DNA from: Candidatus Sulfotelmatobacter sp. | GTDB lineage: Bacteria > Acidobacteriota > Terriglobia > Terriglobales > Acidobacteriaceae | Length of the DNA: 33,559 nt | NCBI GenBank assembly: GCA_017883385.1 | Contig: JADGNQ010000060.1 | Coordinates: 1 to 33,559 of the forward strand | Direction: 5' to 3' | In this document: positions 24,198 to 31,554 of the stretch, one piece after another | Layout: each line of letters opens with the position of its first letter | Position numbering within the stretch: the first letter of the stretch is position 1 | The notes under the pieces: generated by a model | Database searches by the model: none | What the model saw: the letters and a program-made list of their open reading frames with translations, nothing else | Told to the model about the DNA's origin: nothing | Translations under genes and position numbers: made by a program

Positions 24198-24370
24198 ATG
24201 TCGGTCAACACTAGAAGTCCGTCATCGGTAGAAGCCTGTCATCACTAGAAGTCTGTTATCCCGAGAAGTCTGTCATCCCGAGCGAAGCGAGGGACCTGGG
24301 TGTTTGCCTGTGCCACCGTGGGTGTCCGAGCAAGCAGAAACCCAGGTCCCTCGCTTCGCTCGGGATGACA
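24198..24370. repeat. 17-bp tandem repeats running into a 31-bp inverted repeat
   Basis: Five degenerate 17-bp units (24198-24282, e.g. AAGTCTGTCATCCCGAG) end inside the left arm of a long inverted repeat. Its arms, 24271-24301 and 24340-24370, are perfectly complementary (TGTCATCCCGAGCGAAGCGA and onward) around a 38-nt loop. The element fills most of the 309-bp gap between the DUF2207 gene (stop at 24401) and the radical SAM gene (start at 24091). The same GTCATCCCGAGCGAAG-type sequence is, to my memory, a common dispersed repeat in Acidobacteriota. Confidence 0.75.
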
Positions 24371-24400
24371 ACGTGAAATACGAAGATCAATCTGCGGATC

Positions 24401-26197
24401 TCAGAACGCGCTACCGCCTCCGCCGCCAAATCCGCCGCCGGAGAAGCCGCCCCCGCCTCCGCCTCCGCCAAACCCCGAGCCGCTCGAGCTCGACCGCGGC
24501 GCCGACACGAAAACCTGGTGCATATCCGTCGCCATGTTATGCATCGAACTCGAAAAGAAGATCGGATTGAACCCGCTGTAGACTCCACCCGGCCCCACAT
24601 ACCACTGCGGCGGATCTTTGATGATCCCGGCAAACGCCTGCGCCCAGTGATGCTCCACGCCCAGCGCCATCGCGTAGGGCAGAAACTTCTCGAAGGTAGT
24701 CGGCGGCATCAGCTTCAACCGCTCCCCGTCCACACGATTCATGAACTCCTGGAAGCCGAGCACTGCAACGTGAACCCGCGCGCCCTTGACGGTCTTGGCG
24801 GTCATGACCCGCGCAAACAACCACCAGACCAGCGCCGCGACCGGCACGCACACAATCAGCAAAGGAATCGAGCTGAGAAAATTCGCCCAGCCCAGGTACT
24901 GGAGAATGCCGAACGGAACGAGAATCGCGATGGCCGCGCCAATGCTGTATCCGTTGGCCGACTCCGGATCGAGCAGGTAAATGCCTTTGTTCTTCAGCGC
25001 CGCCATAATGTCCTGACGGATGATCGGAACCGCGGTATAGAAGCGGTTCTTCAGGCTGGAAAGCCGGGTTTCGGCTCCTCCCTGGAAAACATTCTCCAGC
25101 ATGACGCGTTCGTGCGGAGCCAGCCCCGCATCATTCCACTCCGCCATCGGTTTCAGCAGATGAAACACGTAATCCTTGTGCGTGAAGACCAGCCCTTTCT
25201 CCGCCGTCTCCTCGATCTTGATATACCCGCGCACCGCCAGATCGACGATGGTCGATGTGATGTCCCGCGGGTGAATCGTGTCGTCGATCAACGTCCCTGC
25301 CTCAGCTGGAGAAATACCAGTCGGCGGTTCGTACATCGGCGCCACCGACATGCCGGGATCGGGATCGCGTCCCTTGTACCACCACAACGGGAACATCACA
25401 GCTATCGTGACCAGCGGCAGAAGGACAGCAGGATTGCCCCCAATGAACCAGAAAAACTTCGTCAACGCGCTGGGTTCCTTGAGAATATCCTTCGGAATGT
25501 AAACGTCGATAGTCAGCCCGCCGCGCATGGGCAGCGGATTGTTGGTCTCGAACAGGGCCTCCGCGCCAGCGATCTTCGCGCTGGCATCTCGCTCACTCGA
25601 GCCGTAAACGCCGGTAAACGCCTGCGCGCTCAGCGACCCCGCAGCTGCGCCCGGGAACCGCACCTTCGCGGCCGCATGATCGATCGGCACCGGCCAGTCA
25701 TTCCCCGTGACGTTCCAATAAAACTCGTCATGACCGTCGAAAAAGCGTGTCCCGTTGCGCACTCCATAGACGATCTCGACCGTGCGCGTCGTATCGACCG
25801 CGTCGGGAATATAAATCTTCAGATCGCGCGAACCGTTGGAAGTGGAAGAGTCGTACTTGAGTTTGCCGCCATCGCCGTCAGTGACGCTGGTGACGTCGAC
25901 ATAGAGCCGGTAGTTCGTCCCGTCCGGCCCCGGATATTCGATGGGAATCGTCCGATGAATCCCGTGCCACTCGCCCACGAACACCAGTGTGATGCGTTCC
26001 GTCACCACCGCGCCGCCGTCTTTGTCGACGCTAATGTTGTCCTGAAAGTCGGCGACCCGCCAGGATTTCGCGAAGAGAGGCGAAACAAAGAAGACAACGC
26101 AAATAATCAGTCCGTAGAGACGTAGCTTGCTACGTCTCTCTCTGCCGCGCGCGAAAGATGTTGCCGTCAAGGTCTCCACAGAAGAGAGCGCCTTCAT
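24401..26197 (-). CDS. DUF2207-domain membrane protein (YciQ-like)
   Basis: The 598-residue protein has an N-terminal signal or membrane segment (about 26-44, LYGLIICVVFFVSPLFA). A periplasmic DUF2207 beta domain follows (about 48-240; VTERITLVFVGEWHGIHRTIP, DEFYWNVTGNDWPVPI). Three further hydrophobic segments lie near residues 252-272 and, as a pair, about 420-460. A cytoplasmic winged-helix-like part sits between them (TSTIVDLAVRGYIKIEE). The tail is extremely glycine-rich (GSGFGGGGGGGGFSGG and onward), ending GGGSAF. Such proteins are usually encoded next to LemA, as here: it starts 4 nt after the lemA stop, so translation is probably coupled. Its molecular role is unknown; envelope stress or quality control is the usual guess. 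Confidence 0.88.
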   Translation of the reverse strand: MKALSSVETLTATSFARGRERRSKLRLYGLIICVVFFVSPLFAKSWRVADFQDNISVDKDGGAVVTERITLVFVGEWHGIHRTIPIEYPGPDGTNYRLYVDVTSVTDGDGGKLKYDSSTSNGSRDLKIYIPDAVDTTRTVEIVYGVRNGTRFFDGHDEFYWNVTGNDWPVPIDHAAAKVRFPGAAAGSLSAQAFTGVYGSSERDASAKIAGAEALFETNNPLPMRGGLTIDVYIPKDILKEPSALTKFFWFIGGNPAVLLPLVTIAVMFPLWWYKGRDPDPGMSVAPMYEPPTGISPAEAGTLIDDTIHPRDITSTIVDLAVRGYIKIEETAEKGLVFTHKDYVFHLLKPMAEWNDAGLAPHERVMLENVFQGGAETRLSSLKNRFYTAVPIIRQDIMAALKNKGIYLLDPESANGYSIGAAIAILVPFGILQYLGWANFLSSIPLLIVCVPVAALVWWLFARVMTAKTVKGARVHVAVLGFQEFMNRVDGERLKLMPPTTFEKFLPYAMALGVEHHWAQAFAGIIKDPPQWYVGPGGVYSGFNPIFFSSSMHNMATDMHQVFVSAPRSSSSGSGFGGGGGGGGFSGGGFGGGGGSAF

Positions 26198-26201
26198 CAG
26201 A

Positions 26202-26750
26202 CTAGAATTTCACCTGCACCGGCTCGCGGTCGGCTTCGGTGGTCTCGAAGAACTGCCGCGCCGTGAAGTTGAACATCCCCGCCAGAATATTCGTCGGGAA
26301 CACCTGGATTTTCGTATTCAGGTCGCGCACCACCGCGTTGTAGTACCGCCGCGAATTCTGAATCGAGTCTTCGGTCTGGCTCAGCGATCCCTGCAGCTGC
26401 GTGAACTCCTCCGAAGCCTTGAGCTCAGGATAGTTTTCCGCCACCGCGAACAAACTCTTCAATGCTCCAGTAAGCTGATTCTCGGCCGTCGCTTTGTCGC
26501 CAGGTGTGGTGGCCTGCATCGCCTGCGACCGGAACTTGGCGATATTCTCAAACGTCCCCTTCTCGTGCGCCGCGTATCCCTTCACTGTTTCCACCAGGTT
26601 GGGAATCAGGTCGTGCCGCCGCTTCAACTGCACGTCAATATCGGACCATGCCGAATCGCAGCGCACCCGCAGTTGCACCAGGCTGTTGTACATCCCGATC
26701 AGCACCACGGCAATCACAACGAGAATAACCAGAAAGATGATGCCAGTCAT
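26202..26750 (-). CDS. lemA: LemA family protein
   Basis: The 182-residue protein has one N-terminal transmembrane helix (MTGIIFLVILVVIAVVLIGM) and a helical domain with the LemA signature: YNSLVQLRVRCDSAWSDIDVQLKRRHDLIPNLVETVKGYAAHE, read as consecutive segments. It ends with SRRYYNAVVRDLNTKIQVFP and FNFTARQFFE. It is probably anchored in the inner membrane with the helices outside. CAGGAGACGCTC precedes the ATG. It is first in a two-gene unit with the DUF2207 protein. LemA proteins are often encoded with HtpX; here htpX lies about 5 kb away. Function is not established. Confidence 0.93.
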   Translation of the reverse strand: MTGIIFLVILVVIAVVLIGMYNSLVQLRVRCDSAWSDIDVQLKRRHDLIPNLVETVKGYAAHEKGTFENIAKFRSQAMQATTPGDKATAENQLTGALKSLFAVAENYPELKASEEFTQLQGSLSQTEDSIQNSRRYYNAVVRDLNTKIQVFPTNILAGMFNFTARQFFETTEADREPVQVKF

Positions 26751-26901
26751 GAGCGTCTCCTGAGTCTTCCGAAGGCGAAACCGGAAATCAATGGGACGTT
26801 AGCACACCGCGACCTCCCTCGCAAACGCGAACGAGAGAGGACTTTTGCATTCTGCAATAAGAGATTTACAGGAGAACCCATGAAGCCTGAGAGGTTGAGG
26901 C

Positions 26902-26999
26902 TGGGAACCGGGAACTGAGAACCGAGAACTGGGAACTGAGAACCGAGAACTGAGAACTGAGAACTGAGAACTGAGAACTGAGAACTGAGAACTGAGAAC
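26902..26999. repeat. Heptamer tandem repeat (TGAGAAC), 14 units
   Basis: Fourteen consecutive 7-bp units with consensus (T/C)G(A/G)GAAC occupy 98 bp. The units furthest from the VWA gene are degenerate, and the last seven are identical. The array ends 7 nt before the stop codon of the VWA gene (27007, read leftward). A second array of the same unit is at 30356-30390. Confidence 0.9.
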
Positions 27000-27006
27000 T
27001 GATCCC

Positions 27007-28008
27007 CTACTGCTGCGGCGCGAAGTACCCCTTGCGCGCCCGCACTTGCAAATCTTTCTTCAGCGTAGAGATCTCGATGGAGCGGTAACGCCCGTCCGCA
27101 TCGAAATCGGCGGGCTTGTACGAAACCACGTACTGGCTGCGCAACTCGTCTTCAATCGCCGCGAACGAGTGGGTAATGTCTTTCATCTTGAAGGGAAAGA
27201 ATGCGCGCCCGCCAGTCGCTTCGGCCAGTTGCTCGAGCACTTTGTCGCCCCGCATCACCAGGCCGCTGTCGTCGGTGGAAATGGCGTAGATGATCACCTC
27301 AGAGCGCTGCGCCATCTCGATGGCCTGCGCCTTCGTAATATCGCTCTGGTTATCTTCCCCGTCGCTGACGATCACGATCGCCTTCCGCACCGGATGATCG
27401 GAGCGGTCTTTCAGAAATTTCTCTTTGCACGCTTTATACACAGCGTCGTAAAGCGCTGTCCCGCCACCATCGTGCAGTTTGCGAACGCTTGCCGCCAGCA
27501 ACGCCGCATTGTCGGTATAGTCCTGCGCCATCTGGCTGTGATTGTTGAACCCGACCAGGAACGCCTGGTCGAATCCGGCACGAAGCGTGTGTTGCAAGAA
27601 GCTGGTAGCCGCGTTCTGCTCAAACTCGAACCGGCTGTCTACCGATCCGCTCACGTCGATCAGCAGACCAAGATGAAGCGGCAGATCCGTTTCGCGGCGG
27701 AAGTTCAGAATCGCCTGCGGCGGCTTGTGGTCGTCGAGAATGGTGAAGTCTTTCTGATTCAGATCGCGAACGAACTTGCCGTGCTTGTCCGTCGCGATGA
27801 ACAGCACATTCACCTCGTTCACTCGCGCATGCAGGGTGACCATCGCGCTCTGTGGATCGTCGGCATTGTCTATTGCCGCGCCCGCGTTATACGCGCTCAA
27901 GTTTGGCGCCCCGGAGGCGTAGGCCGATTGCCCGCGCAACTGGCCAATCAGGCCAAAGGTTGCCAACAACAGAGTCAGAACCCCGAATTTGGCGCTCGTG
28001 TACTTCAT
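27007..28008 (-). CDS. VWA-domain protein of the acidobacterial VWFA-related family
   Basis: The 333-residue protein from the ATG at 28008 has a signal peptide (FGVLTLLLATFGLIGQLRGQ). A short beta region follows (about 60-108, VNEVNVLFIATDKHGKFVRDL, DFTILDDHKPPQAI), then a von Willebrand factor A domain. The metal-ion-dependent adhesion site is complete: D118-x-S120-x-S122 (IDVSGSV), T184 (GGGTALYDAV) and D216 (VSDGEDN). It ends with SQYVVSYKP and VRARKGYFAP, the C-terminal pattern of the acidobacterial VWFA-related proteins (TIGR03436 as I recall). It is expected to be exported and to mediate a metal-dependent protein contact; no partner is known. A GTG at 28032 is an alternative start. Confidence 0.9.
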   Translation of the reverse strand: MKYTSAKFGVLTLLLATFGLIGQLRGQSAYASGAPNLSAYNAGAAIDNADDPQSAMVTLHARVNEVNVLFIATDKHGKFVRDLNQKDFTILDDHKPPQAILNFRRETDLPLHLGLLIDVSGSVDSRFEFEQNAATSFLQHTLRAGFDQAFLVGFNNHSQMAQDYTDNAALLAASVRKLHDGGGTALYDAVYKACKEKFLKDRSDHPVRKAIVIVSDGEDNQSDITKAQAIEMAQRSEVIIYAISTDDSGLVMRGDKVLEQLAEATGGRAFFPFKMKDITHSFAAIEDELRSQYVVSYKPADFDADGRYRSIEISTLKKDLQVRARKGYFAPQQ

Positions 28009-28177
28009 TCCGAAAAAGTCCAAAATTTGCACCCTAAACCGCGTCAGAAGACACTATCAAACCACTTGCTGCACGCCAGATGCCGAAATGTCGATCTTCG
28101 ATGGGCGCCGCTATGTGATTGACTCTAGGAGCGTGTCGCAAATGTGCCAAGTTACAAAAGGAGCACACGTTTGGTCA

Positions 28178-28193
28178 TGGCACAAAACGTGCA
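28178..28193 (+). promoter_or_regulatory. Predicted sigma-54 promoter upstream of the SYLF gene
   Basis: TGGCACAAAACGTGCA matches the sigma-54 consensus TGGCACRNNNNTTGCW at every defined position but one, with GG and GC in exact -24/-12 spacing. Transcription would start near 28204, about 120 nt before the SYLF start codon. An upstream TGTGC...GCACA pair at 28143-28167 could be an activator site. No enhancer-binding protein gene is in the window. Confidence 0.5.
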
Positions 28194-28323
28194 GATTCTG
28201 CCAGTTGCGCGTCAAGGCTTGTCTCCTGGCTTCGATGCTCCGTTGGCCAGTCGGATTCAGGACTTGAAGATAGTCGCGCGAACTCGACCCGATTTTCCTT
28301 AAAATCTCTTCTGGAGGGAACTC

Positions 28324-29037
28324 ATGAAGAAATTCATAGCTTGTTTTTTCGTTGTCCTCTTGTCCGCGGTTGCTTCGTTCGCCGCCAACGACGAGCGTGA
28401 AGTAGACCGCGTGAAAGATGCAGGCGTGGTTCTGAAAGAAATTCTGAATATCCCTGACGACATTCCGCAGGATCTGCTCGACAAGGCCGAGTGTCTGATC
28501 ATTCTGCCCTCCGTGAAAAAGGGAGCTTTTGGCATTGGCGGCAGCTACGGACGCGGCGTGATGGTTTGCCGTAGCGGCGAGCACTACAAAGGCAAGTGGG
28601 GCGCTCCGGCACTGTACGCGCTCGAAGGAGTCAGCATCGGATTCCAACTCGGCGGCCAGGCCACTGACTTTGTGTTGCTCGTGATGAACCCGAAGGGTGC
28701 AGAATCGCTGCTCTACAGCAAAGTGAAACTCGGGGCGGATGCCTCGGCCGCGGCTGGTCCCAAGGGACGTACCGCGGAAGGTGCGACTGACATCGTGATG
28801 AGCGCCGAGATTCTCTCCTACTCGCGCAACAAAGGACTGTTCGCGGGAATCTCCTTGGAAGGCTCGACTCTGCGTTCCGATGGCAGCGCCAATGAAAACC
28901 TGTATGGAAGAAGGCTCACTGCGAAAGATATTATTCGCCAAGGCAAGGTTGGCATCCCGGCGTCCGCGCATCAACTGGTTTCACTGCTCGATGCCAAGTC
29001 GCCCGTAAACAGGTCGGAACCGAAGTCGCTGGAGTAG
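28324..29037 (+). CDS. Lipid-binding SYLF-domain (Ysc84-like) protein
   Basis: The 237-residue protein has a signal peptide (MKKFIACFFVVLLSAVASFA) followed by a SYLF domain (about 30-215). Recognisable segments are IPDDIPQDLLDKAECLIILPSVKKGAFGIGGSYGRGVMVCR (read in parts), WGAPALYALEGVSIGFQLGGQATDFVLLVMN (read in parts), AGPKGRTAEG, ILSYSRNKGLFAGISLEGS and ANENLYGR. In eukaryotes this domain binds phosphoinositides. Bacterial secreted copies are of unknown role, presumably at the membrane or in the periplasm. A strong site TGGAGGGAACTC lies before the ATG. A possible sigma-54 promoter lies 130 nt upstream. A long frame on the opposite strand is a shadow. Confidence 0.9.
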   Translation: MKKFIACFFVVLLSAVASFAANDEREVDRVKDAGVVLKEILNIPDDIPQDLLDKAECLIILPSVKKGAFGIGGSYGRGVMVCRSGEHYKGKWGAPALYALEGVSIGFQLGGQATDFVLLVMNPKGAESLLYSKVKLGADASAAAGPKGRTAEGATDIVMSAEILSYSRNKGLFAGISLEGSTLRSDGSANENLYGRRLTAKDIIRQGKVGIPASAHQLVSLLDAKSPVNRSEPKSLE

Positions 29038-29062
29038 AATCGCCGCGTCGTCCAGTCGGCAA

Positions 29063-29094
29063 CTCTGTGAGACTCTGTGTCCTCTGCGGTTAAA
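29063..29094. repeat. Short-period CTCTGTG / CCTCTGCGGTTAAA repeat
   Basis: CTCTGTGAGACTCTGTGTCC followed by TCTGCGGTTAAA is the reverse-complement form of the ACCACAGAGGACACTGAGGA-type repeat at 30304-30332. It overlaps the only available start codon of the tag gene. Confidence 0.5.
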
Positions 29095-29667
29095 GATGTT
29101 TCGACAAGAGTCCGGTGCGGATGGGCCAACAACGAGTTGGCCATCCGCTACCACGATGAGGAATGGGGCGTTCCGGTGCACGACGACCGCAAGCTCTTCG
29201 AATTTCTCATCCTCGAAGGCGCGCAAGCCGGCCTGAGCTGGAACACGATTCTCAACAAGCGCGAAAACTACCGCAAAGCCTTCGACGGATTCGATCCCAA
29301 AAACGTCGCGCGCTACGATCGGCGGAAGATTCAGCAGTTGCTGCGCGATCCCGGTATCGTCCGCAATAAACTTAAGATCGCGTCGGCCGTGGGCAATGCT
29401 CGAGCATTCCTGAGCGTGCAGAAGGAATGTGGCAGCTTCGACCGTTACATCTGGCAGTTCGTTGGCGGCAAGCCGCGAGTGAACTCGCCGAAGTCGTTCA
29501 AACAGGTTCCCGCGCGCACCGCAGAATCCGACGCCATGAGCAAGGACCTCAAGCGTCGCGGCTTCAATTTCGTTGGATCGACCATCTGCTACGCGTTCAT
29601 GCAAGCGGTGGGGATGGTGAACGATCACGTCGTGGACTGCTTCCGCTATCAGGCGAATATCGCGTAG
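29077..29667 (+). CDS. tag: DNA-3-methyladenine glycosylase I (Tag)
   Basis: Base-excision-repair glycosylase that removes 3-methyladenine from alkylated DNA. The 196-residue chain follows E. coli Tag closely: VRCGWANNELAIRYHDEEWG, read in parts, then EGAQAGLSWNTILNKRENY, GIVRNKLKI, SKDLKRRGFNFVGSTICYAF and GMVNDHVVDC. The zinc-snap ligands are present (C14, H26, H184, C188) and E48 is the base-recognition glutamate. The only in-frame start upstream of RCGW is the GTG at 29077, which lies within a dispersed repeat and lacks a ribosome-binding site; the N-terminus is about ten residues longer than E. coli Tag. It stands 39 nt after the SYLF gene and might be cotranscribed with it. Confidence 0.92.
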   Translation: MSSAVKDVSTRVRCGWANNELAIRYHDEEWGVPVHDDRKLFEFLILEGAQAGLSWNTILNKRENYRKAFDGFDPKNVARYDRRKIQQLLRDPGIVRNKLKIASAVGNARAFLSVQKECGSFDRYIWQFVGGKPRVNSPKSFKQVPARTAESDAMSKDLKRRGFNFVGSTICYAFMQAVGMVNDHVVDCFRYQANIA

Positions 29668-29745
29668 CGGCACACGCATTCGTCCGCCTGCGAAGGGAAT
29701 AGAGCGCGTCCACGGCGAGCGAGAAGTTCGGCAGCGTTCGAGAAC

Positions 29746-29767
29746 CCCCGGACGAACGCGTCCGGGG
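29746..29767. terminator. Perfect 9-bp hairpin between convergent genes, possible terminator
   Basis: CCCCGGACG (29746-29754), loop AACG, CGTCCGGGG (29759-29767). It lies between the tag stop (29667) and the stop of the opposing DUF4149-like gene (29777). There is no T-run in either direction, so it may be a dispersed repeat rather than an intrinsic terminator. Confidence 0.4.
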
Positions 29768-29776
29768 CTACGTGAT

Positions 29777-30262
29777 TCAGCGCGGGCTGTTCAAAGCGCT
29801 CGCGGTCAAATACGCCGCTACCAGACCCAGCAACAGTACCGCGCCTTCCACGCGCGTCGACCACACGTGTAGCGCGTCGAACTGCACGCGCGCGGGATTG
29901 TCCAGCGTGACGGTGGCGAAGTCGCCGACCGACGCGCGCAGCGTATCCATCCGCGGGATGATCCAGAACTGCGAGAGCAACGTGAGACCGAGCATCAGGA
30001 TAATCAGCACGTGCCGCATGGCAAACACATGCGCAGTACCAGCGGTGAGGCGGCTGTAGAGCAGGGAACTGGCCAGAAAAACGAATCCGGAGACGATGGC
30101 GATCCAGTGCAGCTTGCCGAGCGCGCGCCCGACAACATTACCGGCAAGATGCGTGTTGGGTAAAACCTGAAACGCCGTGGGCGCAAGCACAAACGCAAAG
30201 AAGATCAACCCACCAATCCAGGCAATGAGAGAAAGCAGCATGAGGAAACGTAAGAAGGACAT
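29777..30262 (-). CDS. DUF4149-like four-helix membrane protein
   Basis: The 161-residue product from the ATG at 30262 has four hydrophobic segments: FLRFLMLLSLIAWIGGLIFFAFVLAP (read in parts), WIAIVSGFVFLASSLLY, HVLIILMLGLTLLSQFWIIP, and VEGAVLLLGLVAAYL. The first is typical of DUF4149 / TMEM205-like proteins, as is the FALHxxS-like stretch FDALHVWSTRVEG before the last helix. The function of the family is unknown. The frame runs on to 30421 through repeat DNA, which I exclude. No good ribosome-binding site is seen. It lies downstream of moxR on the same strand, where a DUF58 gene is more usual. Confidence 0.75.
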   Translation of the reverse strand: MSFLRFLMLLSLIAWIGGLIFFAFVLAPTAFQVLPNTHLAGNVVGRALGKLHWIAIVSGFVFLASSLLYSRLTAGTAHVFAMRHVLIILMLGLTLLSQFWIIPRMDTLRASVGDFATVTLDNPARVQFDALHVWSTRVEGAVLLLGLVAAYLTASALNSPR

Positions 30263-30303
30263 GACGGGAGAATTATAGTCTCGGGCGAGAGCAGAAAGAG
30301 ACA

Positions 30304-30332
30304 ACCACAGAGGACACTGAGGACACAGAGGA
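30304..30332. repeat. Short-period ACCACAGAGGACACTGAGGA repeat
   Basis: GGACACTGA and GGACACAGA are tandem 9-mers after ACCACAGA. The same type appears reverse-complemented at 29063-29094. It lies between the MoxR gene and the DUF4149-like gene. Confidence 0.5.
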
Positions 30333-30355
30333 AGGAGGAACGGGCAACTGGCATC

Positions 30356-30390
30356 TGAGAACTGAGAACTGAGAACCGAGAACCGAGAAC
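30356..30390. repeat. Heptamer tandem repeat (TGAGAAC), 5 units
   Basis: Three TGAGAAC units and two CGAGAAC units, the same unit as the 14-copy array at 26902-26999. It ends 5 nt before the stop codon of the MoxR gene (30396, read leftward). Confidence 0.85.
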
Positions 30391-30395
30391 TGCTA

Positions 30396-31379
30396 CTACA
30401 CTGGCACCGGAACGTTCTCAATAATTTCGCGCAACACTTGATCCGACTGCTCGGACTTCCTCAGTGTCGATGCGTACAGGCCGTTTACGACGACGCGGTG
30501 GGCGAAGACGGGGACGACGAGTGGTTTGATGTCTTCAGGAGTGCAGAAAGCGCGGCCTTCGAGGAATGCCATGGCTTGCGCAGCGCGGTAGAGAGCCTGC
30601 GATCCGCGGGGCGAAACACCCAGCGAGAGAAACTCCGACTCGCGCGTCCGGCGCACGATTTCCAAGGCGTAACTCACCAGGGAGTCGTCCACGCGAACTT
30701 GCTTCACCGCGTGCTGCATCTCGAGCACATCAGCGCCGGTGAGAACGGGGTGGAGATCGTCCAGATGCGCCGCACCGGCTTCCGAGCGCAGGATTTCGCG
30801 CTCGGCCTGGGCATCGGGATATCCCATGCGTACACGCAACAGAAAGCGGTCGAGTTGCGATTCCGGTAGAGGATAAGTTCCATGGTGCTCGACCGGGTTC
30901 TGGGTCGCGATCACCAGAAACGGCTGCGGCAAATCGTAAGAGTGCGCGTCGACGGTGACCTGACCTTCGTTCATGGCCTCAAGAAGAGCCGACTGGGTCT
31001 TGGGCGTGGTGCGGTTGATCTCGTCGGCCAGCAGGACGTTGGTGAACACCGGACCGCGCTTGAATTCAAACTGCTGCTCCAGCGCGGAGTAAACCGAGAT
31101 GCCGAGCACGTCAGACGGCAGCATGTCGCTGGTGAACTGCACGCGCTGAAAGGTGCAGTCGATGGCGCGGGCCAGCGCCTGTCCCAGCGTGGTCTTGCCA
31201 ACTCCGGGAACGCCCTCAATGAGCAAATGGCCGCGCGCGAAAATGCTGACCAGCGCGAGGCGAACCACATCATCGTTGCCGCGAATCACGCGGCGCAGGG
31301 CCTTTTCCAGTTCGGCGGCTTTGTGAGATACGGCGATGGCAGTCTCAGGCGACATTCTTTCGATTCTACTATCGAGCAT
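30396..31379 (-). CDS. MoxR-family AAA+ ATPase
   Basis: The 327-residue protein is a MoxR-type AAA+ ATPase. It has Walker A GVPGVGKTT (56-64), Walker B LLADE (116-120) followed by INRTTPKTQSALLEAM, sensor-1 region IATQNPVEHHGTYPLPESQLDRF, read in parts, and the C-terminal lid FLSLGVSPRGSQAL. MoxR proteins act as chaperones that activate or assemble partner complexes, often with a VWA-domain protein. The usual DUF58 and VWA genes are not immediately adjacent; a VWA protein gene lies about 2.4 kb away beyond tag and the SYLF gene. The start may be the ATG at 31379 or at 31355. Confidence 0.92.
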   Translation of the reverse strand: MLDSRIERMSPETAIAVSHKAAELEKALRRVIRGNDDVVRLALVSIFARGHLLIEGVPGVGKTTLGQALARAIDCTFQRVQFTSDMLPSDVLGISVYSALEQQFEFKRGPVFTNVLLADEINRTTPKTQSALLEAMNEGQVTVDAHSYDLPQPFLVIATQNPVEHHGTYPLPESQLDRFLLRVRMGYPDAQAEREILRSEAGAAHLDDLHPVLTGADVLEMQHAVKQVRVDDSLVSYALEIVRRTRESEFLSLGVSPRGSQALYRAAQAMAFLEGRAFCTPEDIKPLVVPVFAHRVVVNGLYASTLRKSEQSDQVLREIIENVPVPV

Positions 31380-31407
31380 CGTGAGCGGCGGAGTTACCTA
31401 CGTCACT

Positions 31408-31554
31408 GAGCTTCGAGCTACGTGCTGTGAGTTTCGAGTCAATTTGTACCCATTGCCCAACGCTTTCAACGAGAACGCTCGTGGAATTACATCTTGCAGC
31501 GAACCACGAGGTTGCCCGATGCTTTATAGCTCAAGACTCGTAGCTCGCAGCTTC
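31408..31554. repeat. Two opposed degenerate heptamer arrays between htpX and moxR
   Basis: GAGCTTC-GAGCTAC-GTGCTGT-GAGTTTC-GAGTCAA (31408-31442) and, in the opposite orientation, TAGCTCA-AGACTCG-TAGCTCG-CAGCTTC (31527-31554). The two share a CGAGCTACG core when one is reverse-complemented, so they form an imperfect inverted pair around 84 bp. Inside are the direct repeat TTGCCC...GCTTT and the inverted pair CTCGTGG / CCACGAG. The second array directly abuts the htpX stop codon (31555). Confidence 0.55.

Noticed and set aside
24198-24370. Possible CRISPR array
   Set aside because: The units are contiguous 17-mers without spacers and degenerate into a palindrome; no cas genes are present.
24518-26125. 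Long open frame (535 codons) on the plus strand
   Set aside because: It is antisense to the DUF2207 gene; its Arg/His-rich composition is typical of a shadow frame in GC-rich DNA.
26902-26999. Possible replication-origin iterons or CRISPR repeats
   Set aside because: The period is only 7 bp with no spacers, no replication gene is nearby, and the same unit recurs at 30356-30390 beside an unrelated gene.
28111-28974. Long open frame (287 codons) on the minus strand
   Set aside because: It is antisense to the SYLF gene, has no ribosome-binding site and no recognisable protein pattern; the plus-strand gene explains the region.
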